The notes under the pieces: model-generated
Told to the model about the DNA's origin: nothing
Seen by the model: the letters and a program-made list of their open reading frames with translations, nothing else
Databases searched by the model: none
Made by a program: the position numbers and the translations under genes
In this document: one piece after another, positions 35,501 to 49,456 of the stretch
Layout: every line of letters begins with the position of its first letter
Numbering within the stretch: position 1 is the first letter of the stretch
NCBI GenBank assembly: GCA_003993805.1
Contig: RSEF01000001.1
Coordinates: 75,195,009-75,259,008, forward strand
Length of the DNA stretch: 64,000 nucleotides
Origin: Himantopus leucocephalus
Lineage: Eukaryota > Chordata > Aves > Charadriiformes > Recurvirostridae
Direction: 5' to 3'

Positions 35501-37299
35501 ACAAGAATTGTTCAAACAGATGTTAAGCCTTTGCTTCACATTCAAGAATCTATGGCACTTGTAAAGACTAAGCCGTCTCTCCTACAGCAAATGATTGACA
35601 CTGAGGATATGACTTTATATTAATATATCTGGTGGCACTGCTCGGCGTACACAGCCCCTGTCCCAGGTCCCAGACATTCAGTCCCACCATTCTGGCACCT
35701 TGGTACTGTACTAGCACAGGTGCATATGTGGCCACAGTGTGAACCAGTCAGACTGGGGAAATGAACTGATTGAAAAACAAGTGTTCATACTGCTGTTGAG
35801 ATCACAGCCTCCACTGGCTGCTTTCCTATGTATTCACATCCAGTCCTTTCTCTGAGCAGCAATTTTTTTAATAAACAGCAGGAATCACTTGAGAAAATGT
35901 AGTGTTGAGCACCTCATTTGCTTCACTTCCTGATCTCCGGCCCCTTTGGAGTTGTTATTGCACGGTAGTTAACCTTTTTCTTTTTATTCCTTCCCCAAGG
36001 CTGCCAGAACTTTCTTCTCACTTTGACCGGTGTCACCACTGTGGCCCCTGCTAGCAGAAAGGGTGCCGAGGCAGTATTAATAAGCTCCTCTTACTCCATC
36101 CAGGGCCACTTGAATATCTTTGTGTGGTGCTTCCCAGCACATCGGCTTCGTGGGGAACAGTGGGTTGCTCTTGTGGAGCCAGGATGATCCTACAAGGCTT
36201 TGTTACCCATGCTCCACATATTTCTGGGGATGTGCTCACAACTCTGCAGTATGGTACCTCTCACCACTTGGGAACCAGTGCCCCTGTGGTTTGTGCTGGA
36301 AGCTAGCTGCATCCCTTCTCAGACACTGTTGAAATGTACAGTCTTTCCAGCCCACATTTATTACAGACTCTCAGTAACTAGCTTTAGAGTACTTTTCTCG
36401 TGCTCAAAATTTGAAATTGTTGGTTGTACTGTTGGACCTCTTCTTAACTCCAGTCCTAATGGTTAAAGCAGTTTTAGTCTTTTTGTCACTAATTTATTAC
36501 TTACTAAAGGTTCCTTAATAAGTATAGGATCAGACTATATAGCTTCATCTGGTGCAGTTATTAAAAAAATATCTCTCTGCACTAAAACTAAATCTGGTTA
36601 TTTTCATTCCAGTTCAAAACAACTCTCCCCTCTGCCCCCAAATATACCCCAGTGCATTAAGTTATTAGCATGCGTGTGTGTGTCTGTAATGTTGCTCCCT
36701 GGTGAAGTTTATGAGACCATTTTGAGATTTTCTGCAAATGTTAGTCCACGCAAGAATGGGATAGTATTCTTTGGCATTGTTGGTTTTGAAATTCGGATAT
36801 TATGCATACTGTGTATGAAATAATTAACTATAATTTACTATGATTTTCAGTTGAAGGTTGTTTTTCTCCTGCATGTAAGAGCCTGGGGTTTTACAAAAGA
36901 CTGTTCTTTCTTCGACTTACATTTTGTTAAGTGATTCTGGTAGTAAGTAACTCTACACTTTTTCTTTTGCTGTACGTATATTTGCAAGATACTGAACTTT
37001 ACCTTTTTTATAGGCTCAGCTTTTGCCAGTGGCCTAGCTGGAGGAGAACAAAAGGGAAGTTCCCTACTATCATTAATTGAACTACAATTTTTTCTTTCTA
37101 ACTTCCTATGTAGATATTCTTCTTCTGGAGTGAAGAATTCTTTTTGATTTAGCATTAATCACTTTTCAGAGGGCATAATCTGAGCTGAAAAAAAATTTTA
37201 ATATCAGGAAAAGACTATTTCAGGAGGAGGGAGGGAGAGGTTGTACCAATATAATTGCATTGACTTACAGCATTATACAGAAAAAAAAAAATCTTTCTT
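32571..37299. other. Upstream of DCP1B; presumed CACNA1C intron 1
   Basis: About 4.7 kb with no recognisable exon. It holds a short GT/TA microsatellite at about 32814-32834 and two longer minus-strand frames without known domains (33114-33479 and 34514-34816). The latter runs into a good donor-like site. The GC content falls to the background level by about 32750. Confidence 0.7.
32814..32834. repeat. (GT)n/(TA)n microsatellite
   Basis: A short run of alternating purines and pyrimidines (TGTGTGTGTATATATATACAC) lies just outside the CpG island. Confidence 0.6.
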
Positions 37300-37508
37300 A
37301 GAATCATAGAATGGTTAGAGTTGGAAGGGACCTTGAAGATNNNNNNNNNNNNNNNNNNNNNNNNNNNNNNNNNNNNNNNNNNNNNNNNNNNNNNNNNNNN
37401 NNNNNNNNNNNNNNNNNNNNNNNNNNNNNNNNNNNNNNNNTGGACACAGTACTCCAGGTGGGGTCTCACGAGAGTGGAGTAGATGCGGAAAATCACCTCC
37501 CTTGACCT
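37300..37508 (-). mobile_element. CR1 LINE fragment spanning an assembly gap
   Basis: The left part, AGAATCATAGAATGGTTAGA followed by GTTGGAAGGGACCTTGAAGA, is the reverse complement of a CR1 3' end. After the gap, GGACACAGTACTCCAGGTGG and the following bases are CR1 reverse-transcriptase C-terminal coding sequence in the same orientation. The true length is unknown because of the gap. Confidence 0.9.
37341..37440. other. Assembly gap (100 N)
   Basis: A 100-N placeholder inside a CR1 element. Going by CR1 structure, several hundred bases may be missing. Frames that cross it are artefacts. Confidence 0.98.
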
Positions 37509-40311
37509 GCTTTTTTGTGAACATTTAATCAGTAAAAAAATCTAATTTTTATCAGTATTAGATTTTCAATGTTTTAAGCGACTATATGATTTCAGTGTCT
37601 TATCTTTCAGTAGAGCAGAAATGAGAAAATGATAAACCTAAGACAGATTTTTGTGCATGGAATATTTAGTCTCAGTTATTCTAGTTGATACAATAAAAGG
37701 TGTTACCTTTATCCGTAAACTTTGCCTGACTTCTATAACTATACAATTGTGAGCATGATTCTCCAGATCTCTTAATAAAATTTTAATTACATCTTCCAGT
37801 CTCTCCCTAATGCTGATAATGTTCTAAACAGACGTTGATCTTCCTGCTATAACAAAGAAAAAATACTGTCAAAACTTGTTGGCTTTTTTCACCTTCTTTG
37901 TTTATTTACTGTAGCAAAAATCACTGACTTCCTTCAGTAATACTTCTCATAAGGTTTAACTTTACAAGTTCCTTTGCTTTCACTCCCATACTACTTTAAT
38001 TGTAAAAAATTGACACTGGATTTTATTATGAGAAGACAACCATTTTGGGCCAGTATTAGAGTTCTTCAGTAATTTTGTTACCACAATGGTATGTGTTTAT
38101 AATCAATAAAATATTGTTGATAGCCATTATCTTACTGCTGTCCTGATAAACTGCCATAAACTTTTGATCCACCAGCTTCCTTCTTTACACAGTTGATTGG
38201 TTAGACAAACGACCAAAATACAGATGAGAATAAGGCATTCCTGCTATTTCCCATAGGTTAATAAGATATAATAGTAATGATGTTTTACCTAAGATAATAC
38301 CTTTCCAACCACATCTTTCTGGTAATCACCATTTAATTCGGCAGAATCAAACACCTGTAGCTCTAAAAGAGCTATTTCCAACTAGCTACAGAGAAGATGG
38401 CCTCATTTAATTAATTCCTAATATGAAAAGTTGCATTAGATAATTACATTAAATCAGGACCTCATTTTTACACCTCACCTGGCACAGGAGCTATTTCCAT
38501 ATTAAGGAAATGGAGTCATCACCAAGGTGTGCTACTGTTGCTGCTGCAAAAAAAGCTGGTAGTGAGGCTGGAGGAGTATTCGGGCTGAATCTGGTCAGGG
38601 TGTTGGGATGGGATGCAGAGGGAATTGTGCCTGTGGTGCCAAAGTATCTTTTTAAGAAAATGAGCTCATTCAAATCAGCTTGCTTTTTTTTTTTTTTTGA
38701 CTTAATTGATGAAGTAAGGACACGCTCTGAATAACTATTAAAGCTGTAGCTGTTACAGTGTTAGTCTATGAAGATAATTTGCATTATTGCCTTCTCAGCT
38801 GACAGAAGTATCTTCTTGGGTTTTGTTGGGTTTGTTTGTTTAAATGAAGAATGCTGGTGTTTATTAAAGACTGATAAAGGATTTCATAGCTTTCTACGTG
38901 GCATAAGTGAATGAAGTTAGAGTGTTGTAATGATACTGAATTCTACAGAGCTACGGCAGATAAATGATGACATAAGGAAGGATCCTTAAAATTAAAATAA
39001 CCAAGCAAGTAAAATGGGGTTTCTGCCTCAAATATTCCCCTATATTTTTGTATTTTTGATAGCTGCCCATGAAAATTGCTGGGGAAATTCTTGTGATGCT
39101 AATGGCTATTTCATATCTGCTCCTGCAGGTGGTAAGAGCTCATGAAGGTTCTCACAAGTGTATCTTCTGTAGCTAAAGTTAGGCTTAAAAGCTATTGTAC
39201 GTGTCTTTCAATGTGACATCACCTAACTTCTAATAGCATGGTATTCCCATTTTGGTATAACACTTTGGGTAATCATTTCTATTTGCTACTGGCTTTATTT
39301 GGCTAGCAAATATTTGTTTTAAAGTAAACTTCCTTTCAAACTGAAAATTGACTTTTTTCTGTCATTGTGCAGCATGTTGCAATAAGGATCCAGAATTACC
39401 TCTATGCTTTAAATGCAATTACTTGTTTCTTCCTGAAATTTAAGAATGCTTTGTTTTGCTTTTGTTTCTTCATTTTGGTTATTATTTGTGTTGCATTAGG
39501 GTTTGTGGGTGTGGGAAGAAAGGCCTCAGTAGAAAAAGGAGCTCAGATTTGTGTAACTGCACCAGAAGATAAAATTTGATGACATTTGAAGTGTTGCCCT
39601 TGGAAACAATGAATGCAATCTATCCCTGTTTTTTAGGAGGGATGGATTTGGGCAAAGGCACCTTCCAGCAGGCAACTGATAGAAGATTTAAGCGCTTTGA
39701 ATGAGATTTTGAAGTGGAAACTAAAGGTATTAGCACCACAAACCTCCAGTGGGTATCTGAGTCTGGGTTTATTACACTTGTGTGAATTTGTTTCCCCCAG
39801 TGAATTCTGAGAGTTGTGAAGGCGTTTGGCAGTCCCTCTCCTACAATCTGATTTTGTCATTTTCTGGTGATGCTGTGCTATGTCTTCTGTCAGATTAAAT
39901 TTACAGGCGTATTACCTTGCTTGACATAAACATGAACTACATGGATTTTTCAAAGAAACTTTCATAAGCAGTAACAGGCCAAGGTTTCTTTCTTCCTCTT
40001 ATTTTTCCTGCTAGTTTGCCCAAATCTTTCAATTTTATTATCATCCTAAATTAATCTTATAAATATGATCTTCAGCTGAACTTTCTTTGTCATCTATAGT
40101 GAAATTGCTGTGGTGTTTAAGCAGTAGTAAACCTAACAAGACCATGTAAAACAAAAACAGGTTCAGGACACTTTTGTTGGGTGCTTCTGTTATTTACTCT
40201 TGACTTACTATTCAACTTTATGGAAATACCTTTGTGAAAAAGTTTTACGTGGCTTCTGAGGGAGCTCAGTTACTAGCAGATCAGATAATACAATGTATTT
40301 CATGGTGCTTT
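37509..40311. other. Non-coding stretch, presumed CACNA1C intron 1
   Basis: AT-rich sequence with a T-run at about 38684-38698. No exon, RNA gene or repeat family is recognised. Confidence 0.7.
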
Positions 40312-41185
40312 CAGAATCACAGAATGGTTGAGGTTGGAAGGTACCTCTGAATGTCATGTTGCCCAACCCCCTCATGCAGGGCCACCTAGAGCAAGTTGCC
40401 CAGGACCGCTCTCCAATGAGGGAGATACCACAACCTCCTTGGGCAGCCTGTGCCAGTGTTTGGTCACCCTCACAGTAATAAAAAATTTTTTTAAAAAATA
40501 GTGTTTCGTGACTGTCCAGTGGGAACCTCTTGTGTTTGCCTCTTGGCCCGTCACTGGACACCACTGAAAAGACCCTGGCTCTGCCAGCTTTGAACCCTTC
40601 CTTCAGGAATTTTTATATATTGGTAAGATCCTTGTGCACCTTCTCTAGGCTGAACAGTCCCAGCTCTCTCAACCTTTCCTCATGGGAGAGATGCTTCAGG
40701 CCCTTAATCTTCTTTGTGGCCCTTTGCTGGACTCTCTCCAGCATGTCCATGTCTCTCTTGTACTGAGGAGTCTAGAACTGGACACAGTACTCCAAATGTG
40801 GCCTCACCAGTGCTGAGCAGAGGGGAAGGATCACCTACCTTGACCTGCTGGCAATACTTTGCCTGATGCAGCCCAGGATACCATTTGCCTTCTCTGCAGC
40901 AAGGGCACATTGCTGGTTCATGTTCAGCTTAGTGTCCACCAGGATCCCCAGGTCCTTTTCTGCCAAGCTGCTGTCCATCTGGGTGGCCCCCATCATATAC
41001 TGGTGAATGGGGTTGTTCATCCCCAGGTGCAGGACTTTGCACTTCCCTAATTGAACTTCATGAGGTTTCTGTTGACCCATTTCTCCAGTCTATTGGGGTT
41101 GCTCTGGATGGCAGCATAACTATGGTGTATCAGCCACACCTCCTAGTTTGTGTCATTTGTAAACTTGCTGATGATGCACTCTATT
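40312..41185 (-). mobile_element. CR1 LINE, about 0.9 kb, 5'-truncated
   Basis: This is a reverse-oriented CR1 from its 3' end (AGAATCACAGAATGGTTGAG) into the reverse-transcriptase ORF. On the minus strand, 41080-40835 still reads as the RT C-terminal part ([42 protein letters not shown]). At the far end the family's FADD catalytic motif appears as F-T-N-D, followed by a stop, so the copy is dead. It is antisense to CACNA1C. Confidence 0.95.
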
Positions 41186-42860
41186 AAACAGGACTTTAAC
41201 ATCTTGAACAACTCCTTTAGTCCTTATTCTAATCAATATGATTTTTTCCCTTTTTGATGCAAAAGCCAGCATGTTTGGTTTCATCTCTGAATAAAATAGA
41301 AAGGGGTGGAGGGAGGGGGGAGAAAATGCATGAGGCAACTTGGTAGATTGGATAATTAAGGACATATAAGGATTGGAAGAGAACTAGTGACAGTGTTGTG
41401 TTATTGTTGATATAATGCATGAGCATACAAACTGGGGAAGCAGGATGCACATGGAGTCACAGCTGATGAGGGTACTGAAGTACCAGGAGGAATGGGATGG
41501 ACTACAGGAGGCAGAGCTGAGGTGGGACAAGGCTTGCCATGGTGGAGTGGAAGGCAGGATTAGCATGGGGGTAAAACTGAAGGAGGCTTGCCTCCAGAAT
41601 GAAACACCTGTAGGAATAAAAAGAAACGGAAAGGACAGGGTTGTGTAGATCTTGGAGCAGAAAAATTCTGGTAGGTCTTATAATTGGCAGGAGAGTAAGA
41701 GGAGTGTTTTGAGGTTTTGATGGAATGAAATGCTGAGCACAAGGATGGGTAAACAGTGTGCCATCATTACTGGAAACTGCCCTTGTGCCACAACTGTTTT
41801 TTAGGTCACTTTAATCACTGCTTGTGACATGACCTAGTTGGAAGTGTCTGCTGTTACGGAACAGAACGTATGGAGAGTCTCTCCTCATGCAACACTGAGC
41901 AATTAGGAACCAGATACAGCATCATGTACATTTTCTGTCTCTTTGTCTCCAAGTGGCTTCTGAGGCATACAGAACAAGAGGCATTTCTCTGCCTGCTTAA
42001 GGAAGAAAGGCACATAGACTCAAGAGTTGTAGGAGAAGTTGGTTGACCATTAAGACAAATGTTGTAATGATTGAGGAAGCATTTATGAAAGGATAAGGCC
42101 TGCTAGAAAGCATCTGTTTTCCCTACTACTTGGCAACAGTTGCCACAAGATGAAAAAGTCTCTTGTACAGTTCCAAGAGAGGTGATACAGTCTAACATTT
42201 TCAAATGTCTTAGTATCATTAATTCCAACTGATAAATAGCAGTTAGATTTTATCCTAAAAGTAACTGTATGTCAATAGAGACTGCTGTTTGAAATGTGGT
42301 TTACAATATAGAGGGAGGAAAAGGCGTAGGGTGCTATTTTTAACATTTTATCTTGGATATTGCTGTGTGCAAAAATTATATAAACCAAGCTGTTTTGTCT
42401 GAGCTGTTGGTAGTATATGCGCGTGTGTTTGTATACAAAAAAACCCACCAGGCCTAAAAGGGGAGAGGGGCTCATTTTACTTGTCACTAAATATTTCAAG
42501 CAATGGAATGATGTAAAGCGTTTCTGAAGTTTGATTTCCTCTAGCATTTGGTTATCTGCATTAATTCCATCAATGATGACTCCATTTGCATTCAGTGTAA
42601 GTGAATAAGATGGCTTGGCTTACGGGTTTTTCCTTTCACAAGGTAAATCTGTCTTGCTATGCTAGGAGAGAATTATAACCATGTTAAGTTTGTAGTTTTA
42701 TTGATTCTCAGGTGCCCTACATGTTATCTTTGTTCTGTGAATGAGAATACTGTACTTAAACTGCTACAGTAACAGAACAAAATGATCCCAAATTTGCCTT
42801 TTCCATAAAAGTGACTCTGAAAAAATATTTGATTTAAAGCAAAAGTAGTAGCAACAGGAT
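41186..42860. other. Non-coding stretch, presumed CACNA1C intron 1
   Basis: About 1.7 kb, purine-rich in the middle (41280-41700). The 77-codon plus-strand frame at 41415 has no recognisable domain. Nothing else is seen. Confidence 0.7.
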
Positions 42861-44935
42861 TGGAGATTCCACAGTCCTTCTGGGCAACCTGCTCCAGTGT
42901 TTTATCACCCTCATAATGAAAATTATTTTCCTTATGTCTAATTGGAATTTCCTCCTTTGTGACTTGTCTGCTGCCTCTCGTCCTTTCACTATGAACCTCT
43001 GACAAAAATCTGGCACCAACTTCTTTATACCCTCCCCTTGAAAACCTGAAGGCAGCAATAAGGTCTACCTTAGTCATCTCTTCTTCAGGCTTAACAAGCC
43101 CATTTCTCTCAGCCTGCCCTCAAATGTCATGTGCTTCACCCCCCTAATTTTCTTAGAGGCTCTGGACTTCCTCCAGTGTGTCAATGTCTTGTACTGGGTA
43201 GCCTAAAACTAGACTGGGTATTCCAGTTGTGGTCTCACAGAATGACTTCCCTGTGACCTGCTGGCAACGTTCTTGCTAATTAGGTCCAGGATGTGGTTGG
43301 CCTTCTTCACAGCCAGGGCATGCTACTTGCCCATGTTCAGTAAGTCCTGGTCCTTTTTTGCAAAGCTGCTTCCCAGCCTCTACTGGTGCATGGGATTGTT
43401 CCATCCCAGGTGCAAGATTTTGCACTTAGCATTGTTGAACTTTGTGTGGTTCCTGTCAGTCCATTTCTCCAGCCTGCTGAAGTCCCTCTGGATAGCAGCT
43501 CTGCCTTCCAGCATGTTGACTTCTCCCCCTATTTGGTATTACCCACAAGCTAGCTGAGTGTGCATTCCCTCTGATAATCGTGATTTGTTAATAAAGGTGT
43601 TACACAGGATTGGCCACATTTTCAATACCTGAGAGACATATGCTACCAGTAGTTGGGCACCAGTAGGACTTTACATTGCTGATCACAACCCTTTGAACAT
43701 GCCAGTCCGGGGAAATTTTCACCCTTCTTACTGATCCAGTCCACATCGCTACAATTTGGCTACAAAATGTTATGGGGGACTGTCAAAGGTGTTACTAAGG
43801 TCAAGGTAAGTGACACACATTTCTCTCCCCTTGTCCACAGAGACAGTAATCTCACCATAAAAGGTAGTCAGGTTGGTCTGGCATGGTTTGCCTTTGGTAA
43901 ATCTAGTCTGGCTGTTCTTTTTCGTCCTTCATGTGATTGAATATGGCTTCTGGGATGACTTACTCCATAATCTTCCCAGGAATTGAAGTTAGGTTGGCTG
44001 CCCTACAGTTCCCTGGGTCCTCATTCTTGGAGGTGGATGTGATTTTTGTCTTTCCAGTCATCAGAAACCTTCCCTGATAGTCATGACCTTTCAAAAATGA
44101 GAGTGTGACCTTGCAGTGACATTGGCCACCTCTCTCCACACCTTCAGATACAGCTCGTCATTCCAAAGATCTGTGTATGTCTAACTGGCTTAAGTGCTCC
44201 ACTACAACAGGCTGCCACTGGACTCAGAGACCTGGAAGGCCTAAAGACAAACCTTACTAGGAAGAAGAAAATCCCAAACAAAACATAAGGCAAAACAGGC
44301 ATTGAGTACCTGAGCTTTACCCATGTCCTTTGTGACTAGTTTCCTGCCAGACTGAACTGTGGGTCCACTTTCTTCTCAGCCTTCCATTTGCTGCCAATGT
44401 GCTTACAGAAGCCGTCTTTGCTTTTCGTATCTCTCGCTATTTCCAACTCCCTCTGAAATTTGTCTTTCCTGACTCCATCCCTGCGTTCTTGGGCCATGTC
44501 TGTGTATTCCTCCTGGGTACCCTGTTGCTGCTTCCATCCTCTTCATCCTTCCTTTCTTGCATTTGAGCACAGATAGGAGTTCCCTGTTCACGCCAGCTTT
44601 CTGCCATGCTTGCTTCACTACTACCTATCAGAATGTCCTGTTCCTGTGCATTGAAAAGGGGGTCCATGAGGACTGACCACCTGTCCTGGGCCACTTTGCC
44701 CTACGGGGCAGTCTTCTGTGGGATCCCACACAGCACATTCCTAAACAAGCTGAAATATATCCTGAATTCCGGAGTTGTGATTCCAGTATTTCCCTTGATC
44801 ACTTTCAGGATGTAGAACTGCAGAATATCATGTTTGCTGGAGCCTAGGCTGCCCTTGTCCTTCACGTTGCCCACCTCTTCATCCTTTTTCATGAGTAACC
44901 AGTTGAATGCCTCTGCTAGTCATCTCACTGGTAAT
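42861..44935 (-). mobile_element. CR1 LINE, about 2 kb, covering the RT region
   Basis: This is the longest element in the window. Read on the minus strand it runs from the linker between endonuclease and reverse transcriptase (at about 44480-44270: FQRELEIARDTKSKDGFCKH, then a decayed VTKDMGKAQVLNA) through the RT domain to the RT C-terminus (FQLDIRK near 42930). Stops and frameshifts are frequent. The residues around the catalytic FADD site (about 43540) are lost. The usual CR1 3' untranslated tail is absent at the left end. That is unusual for an element that normally loses its 5' end, and suggests later deletion. Confidence 0.9.
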
Positions 44936-47764
44936 CTGCATCAAGAAATTGTCATCAGCATCTTAACATGATTATTAATGAAAAGGATTTGATTTCATGA
45001 AATGTCTAGTTCAAAATTACAGACTAAAAAAGTTTGAATAAATTTCCAAAACTACTGGGTAATTATCCAGACAGAACTGTTTAAAGCTCTCCCACTCCTT
45101 ATATTAATAGGAGCCACAATATTCCCATGCTGACTATGAGGGGAAAAATCAATATCAGCAAACGTACATTCATATTGATTTATCTTCCCTTTTGGTTTTC
45201 TAATTTAGTAAAGGCTACTAATGCAACATTACATAAAGATTCTCAGGAGAGTAAAAAGGCTAATAAGATCAGGTATCACTGTTTGTTCTGTGGAAGTGAA
45301 CTGACTTTACTGTACGTAGTCAGCTGTTGAGTTGCCCAGTACAGGAAGGCTAATGCGTACTTTTAAGCCATGTATCAGAGGGCGTTATTCCAGGGAAGTG
45401 GAGTAAAAGGAGCCATCAAGGTGATTTTTTGGTATGCAGGCCGAGCAAGCTGTTAGGATATGTTAGGAGAGGTCCAAGGAACCAAATACTAAGAATTTTT
45501 TTTCCACATAGTATTCCAAGAAACATTGTACGTGTATTTGAATGTCTTATTATACACATCTGTTCAAAGCAGTTAGTAACCTTTGTCAAACTAGGTTAGA
45601 AAAGGGTTTTCTGGTCATGTGCAAGTTCTTATGCAAATATTTGATTTTTAAGATCTTATTTAATGTGTTGTATGGGGAAAATGGAATGCATTATGAAAAT
45701 GATCAGTTTGTTTCACTTACTCATTCTAAACAAAGTAAAGGGAAGCAAATGACGGGGGGAAAAGTTTTTATGATTTGAAACCTGAAGTTTGTGACTGTCC
45801 AGAACACTAGAAAATTGTCTTGTGGGAAAATAAGTCAGCTGTACACATTCATGTTATAAACTTAGAGATGAAATTAAGACATGATATAGTGCAAGCTATT
45901 GCATGTTTGAAAGGATATAAAGCTTCAGAAACAAACTATTAATTACACAGTGTACACTTCACACAGCCGTATCAATCTTGTAATACTATTTCTTGCACTG
46001 ACTATTAAATCTCAAGATATTTAACCTTACAATTGAAATATATATTCCTTGTTATGTTAAAAACATAGAAGTGCAACAAGTTGTAAAAGGAGCATTATCT
46101 GTATTCTTACTGTACATCATCTACATGCACAGATTCACAACTGAAAGTATTTTCTGCTTTCCATATAGTTGGGGTTTTTCCCCTTTTTGAGGCTAGGACA
46201 TTCATGAAGGTACTATCAAAAAGTAGGACTTTTCCATGTTCTACCAAAGGACAAGGACAACAGGAGATTACTGAAAAATCAGACTGAATAATTCAGTCAT
46301 TGAAGGCCCAAGCTTATAGAGGTATTTAGTGTCCCAGAAGAACAGCTGATAATCTGCAGCTGCAGGATGATTGTAAAAGTTGAGTTCTGTCTCCCAAACA
46401 TGACATTCCCAGTTTTTTCAACTTTTAATTAATTTGATCATCAAGACATTCTGCTAGGAGTGTAAATGCAAGAACAGTCTTTGTCCCACTGTATTTGACG
46501 GAAAATTCATTTTCATTAGTCGCTTTCATTGGACCATCAACAAATCCTTGCTTACGAAGAAGGATTACATTTTGATCTGGAGTACAAAATGACAAGATAG
46601 CTGTCTCCAAATGGCCATGACATAGTCTAAAAATAACTTTCTTCAGACTGCTCTTGCCCAGTTGTCCATCAGCGAAGACTGTGACTCCTGCCTGGAGCTA
46701 CAGTAACACTAGTTTGATTCAGTATAGAGATGTGCCTTTTTCCTAGGGGCAGAGATTTTACTGTAAATATGACCTCTTTACTCAGTTCCTTGGTTCCAAA
46801 GGTAGAGAAGGTAATATCACAGAAGTAAGGTATTCCTGTGGTCCCGTCAGAAAGTAGTACGTGAACACACCTTAAAAATTATAAGACATAACTCCATGGA
46901 AACAGAATTACAAGGTTACTCAGCCAGGCGTGATTCTTGTTTCTTTCACATAGTCTTTTGGATATAATTTTCTTGTTATGCATTTCCTGAAACACACTTT
47001 CACCCACCCCCAAATTTAAACATATATCATATTACTGCACAGTTTATTAAAACAGCTGAAACATTCTGTTCATAGCCCTTTTGCCATTTGAAAAACAGGA
47101 GTAAGTGATGACAAGTGTAGGTGATCATATTCATACAGAGTCTCATACAGAGACTACACCTGCAGAACATGTGGAAGCTATTCTCTCTGAGCAGAGAACT
47201 GCTAGAGATCCAGGTGTGGTGTTCTAGTCTAGCTTATGAGGTTGGTGACTCTCGTGGTCTGGGATGTTTCTGGGCCTATAGCGTGTTCTTTTTCCATACT
47301 GAGCATATGGAAGCCACAATTCTTTAGTGGAACCTTAATTTAACAAGATTCAGGTCATGTACATGACAGAAGGCCTTGAAATCTGGGCAATTTTTCTTGT
47401 CAGATTACAAGTCCTAGCTCTGAAGCATTTATTACCCATTTGCATTGGGAGTTCCTGGTATATGAATTTTTGAGTACTGTAGGAAAAAACATTTCTTAAC
47501 TTTCCTGTAGAAATGACTGTTTGGTTTTTTTTTTTTCCAAGAAACGAGCAGAATAAATTCAACGTGCAACCTGAGAAATTTAAATCCAAACAGTTAAAAC
47601 TTTACTATCAAACACTGAAATGAATGTCTTGTGATAGTGTTGCCTTGGACTTATGTTATGTAAAAGAGGGTTAATTTGAAATTAGAATCAAATTACAGGG
47701 TGCCATTTAGTAACACCATAGTTCATGTGTACTACTATGGATTTTCAGTTATTTCATTACAAGA

Positions 47765-47845
47765 TCTCAAATAACTTCACAATTATTATCTCAGTGAGAT
47801 GCAGAAATACTATATTCATCTTATTTTAAAGTAAAAATAGGGGTG
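47765..47845 (-). repeat. Possible ancient interspersed repeat
   Basis: The stretch with ATTATTATCTCAGTGAGATG and then ATCTTATTTTAAAGTAAAAA loosely resembles the 'ATTATCCCCATTTTACAGATG' block of old amniote repeats. The match is weak. Confidence 0.2.
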
Positions 47846-49456
47846 CAAAGGCTGCAATTGGTCAATATGAGTGAAGAGGCAAGATAACTTTGAGATTAGA
47901 GATGAAATAATTTACCAAGTACTTCCTGTTAACCTTTGAAACTGCAGCTCTTCCTTCTGAAAGGATCTTTAGGAAAAACTTAGTAGTTCCATCTTTGTTT
48001 AGGACTGCTGCATTATCTGCTGAAGTCAATGTGACTCATTGACTTCAGTAATTTTTGAATTAGATCTCTTATTGTTGCTTGCACAGTCACAAAATCTTGT
48101 TTGGTGACACGAATCTATAAATTTCTTTTTTACCCCCATGCTCCTTTGTAGGTTATGCTCTGCATGTCCTGCCCAGGTGCCTGGTCAGTGAATCAACAAG
48201 TATTTTAGATATTTCCTTCTGTTGTTTTGGCCTGGTTAGTGGAAAACTGTGAACACCTGTGACATCTTGTTGTCTAGAAAAGCACTTGTCAACACACAAA
48301 CTAACTTGGAAGTAATTCTGGATAGCTCCTAATAGAGGACTCCCTTGGAGCTCTTTCTTTAAATAAAGAGTTCATTGACTGCAAGTTAAATGGACACTAT
48401 CAAGCAAAAATTTGCATGGGGAAAACCTTTAATGTATTTTAGTGACAGGCCTGCATCTTTTAGAAATAATTTTAAAAAGTCAACACTGATACTGTTTGTT
48501 TATCTTCTGCTTTTCATTCTTATTGTAATGATCAGCATCATTCTTCATCTGTAATTACTTCCACCGTTTATTTCTTACACACTACTCGGTAGTTCTTTGT
48601 CTCATGTAGTTTGGTGAAGTTATTAACCTCCTTATAGCCAAGGATTTGCCCACATTAATGAAATACCTCTGAAGAGACCTGATATACATCATCTATCTGC
48701 ACAGTTTTCTGCTGGTGATAAAATAATGAGAAAGTCTTTTCAGTATTCAGAAAGTTTGCCAGTAGAAATATTGCTAGTACTGCGTGTAAATGATGCAGTT
48801 TCCCTCACTGAGACGTCAGTGAATTATTAGGGTCTGCAGGGACGCTATTTTTCCCAAATCATCCTCGGAGTTCTTCAGAAGTTTTTAGGATGTATGTTAC
48901 TTTCCTGAAAAATCTATTTTCTGATCATTAGCTTTCTAATCTGAGGAAGGGAAGCCTACTTGCACGTAGCTTTCCCCTGTCACTGTTTATCCAAATGCCT
49001 GGGTGATATTAGCAAAATATATGACACAGATAAGTCAAAATTCAGTCTTGGAGAGTGAGATGAAGTGATGGATGGTTGGGAAAAGTAATGCAAAGAAATT
49101 GCAATGCACACTACATCCCGTCATGAGGAAATCCACCTGGAGATTAAAAGTGTTTGCATCCTTGTGTTCCCCTAGATCTTTCATTACTTCCAAAAATCCA
49201 TAAAACTTTTACTGCAGACCAGATCTTTTCCACCTGAGGCTAGCAGGAAGACTACATGTCCTCATGTGAAACTTAGACTTAGTTATAGAAAGCCGTGTGC
49301 GTCCATCATCAGGTTTCATTCTTGTAACTGTGTCTCCCTGGTACTGTCTTTCCCTGTGAAATGTGGAGAACAGAATCTTTGGGGAGAGGAACACAGAGCA
49401 TAGAAGAGAAAGAAAGATCGATTTGATTCGTATTGTTACAAGAGGCTAAAAATCTT

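Noticed and set aside
37215..37524. Frames on both strands across the second N block
   Set aside because: They consist of CR1 sequence plus unknown bases and are not a gene.
44403..44892. Minus-strand frames of 63-85 codons looking like a small gene
   Set aside because: They are shifted frames over the CR1 linker before the reverse transcriptase.
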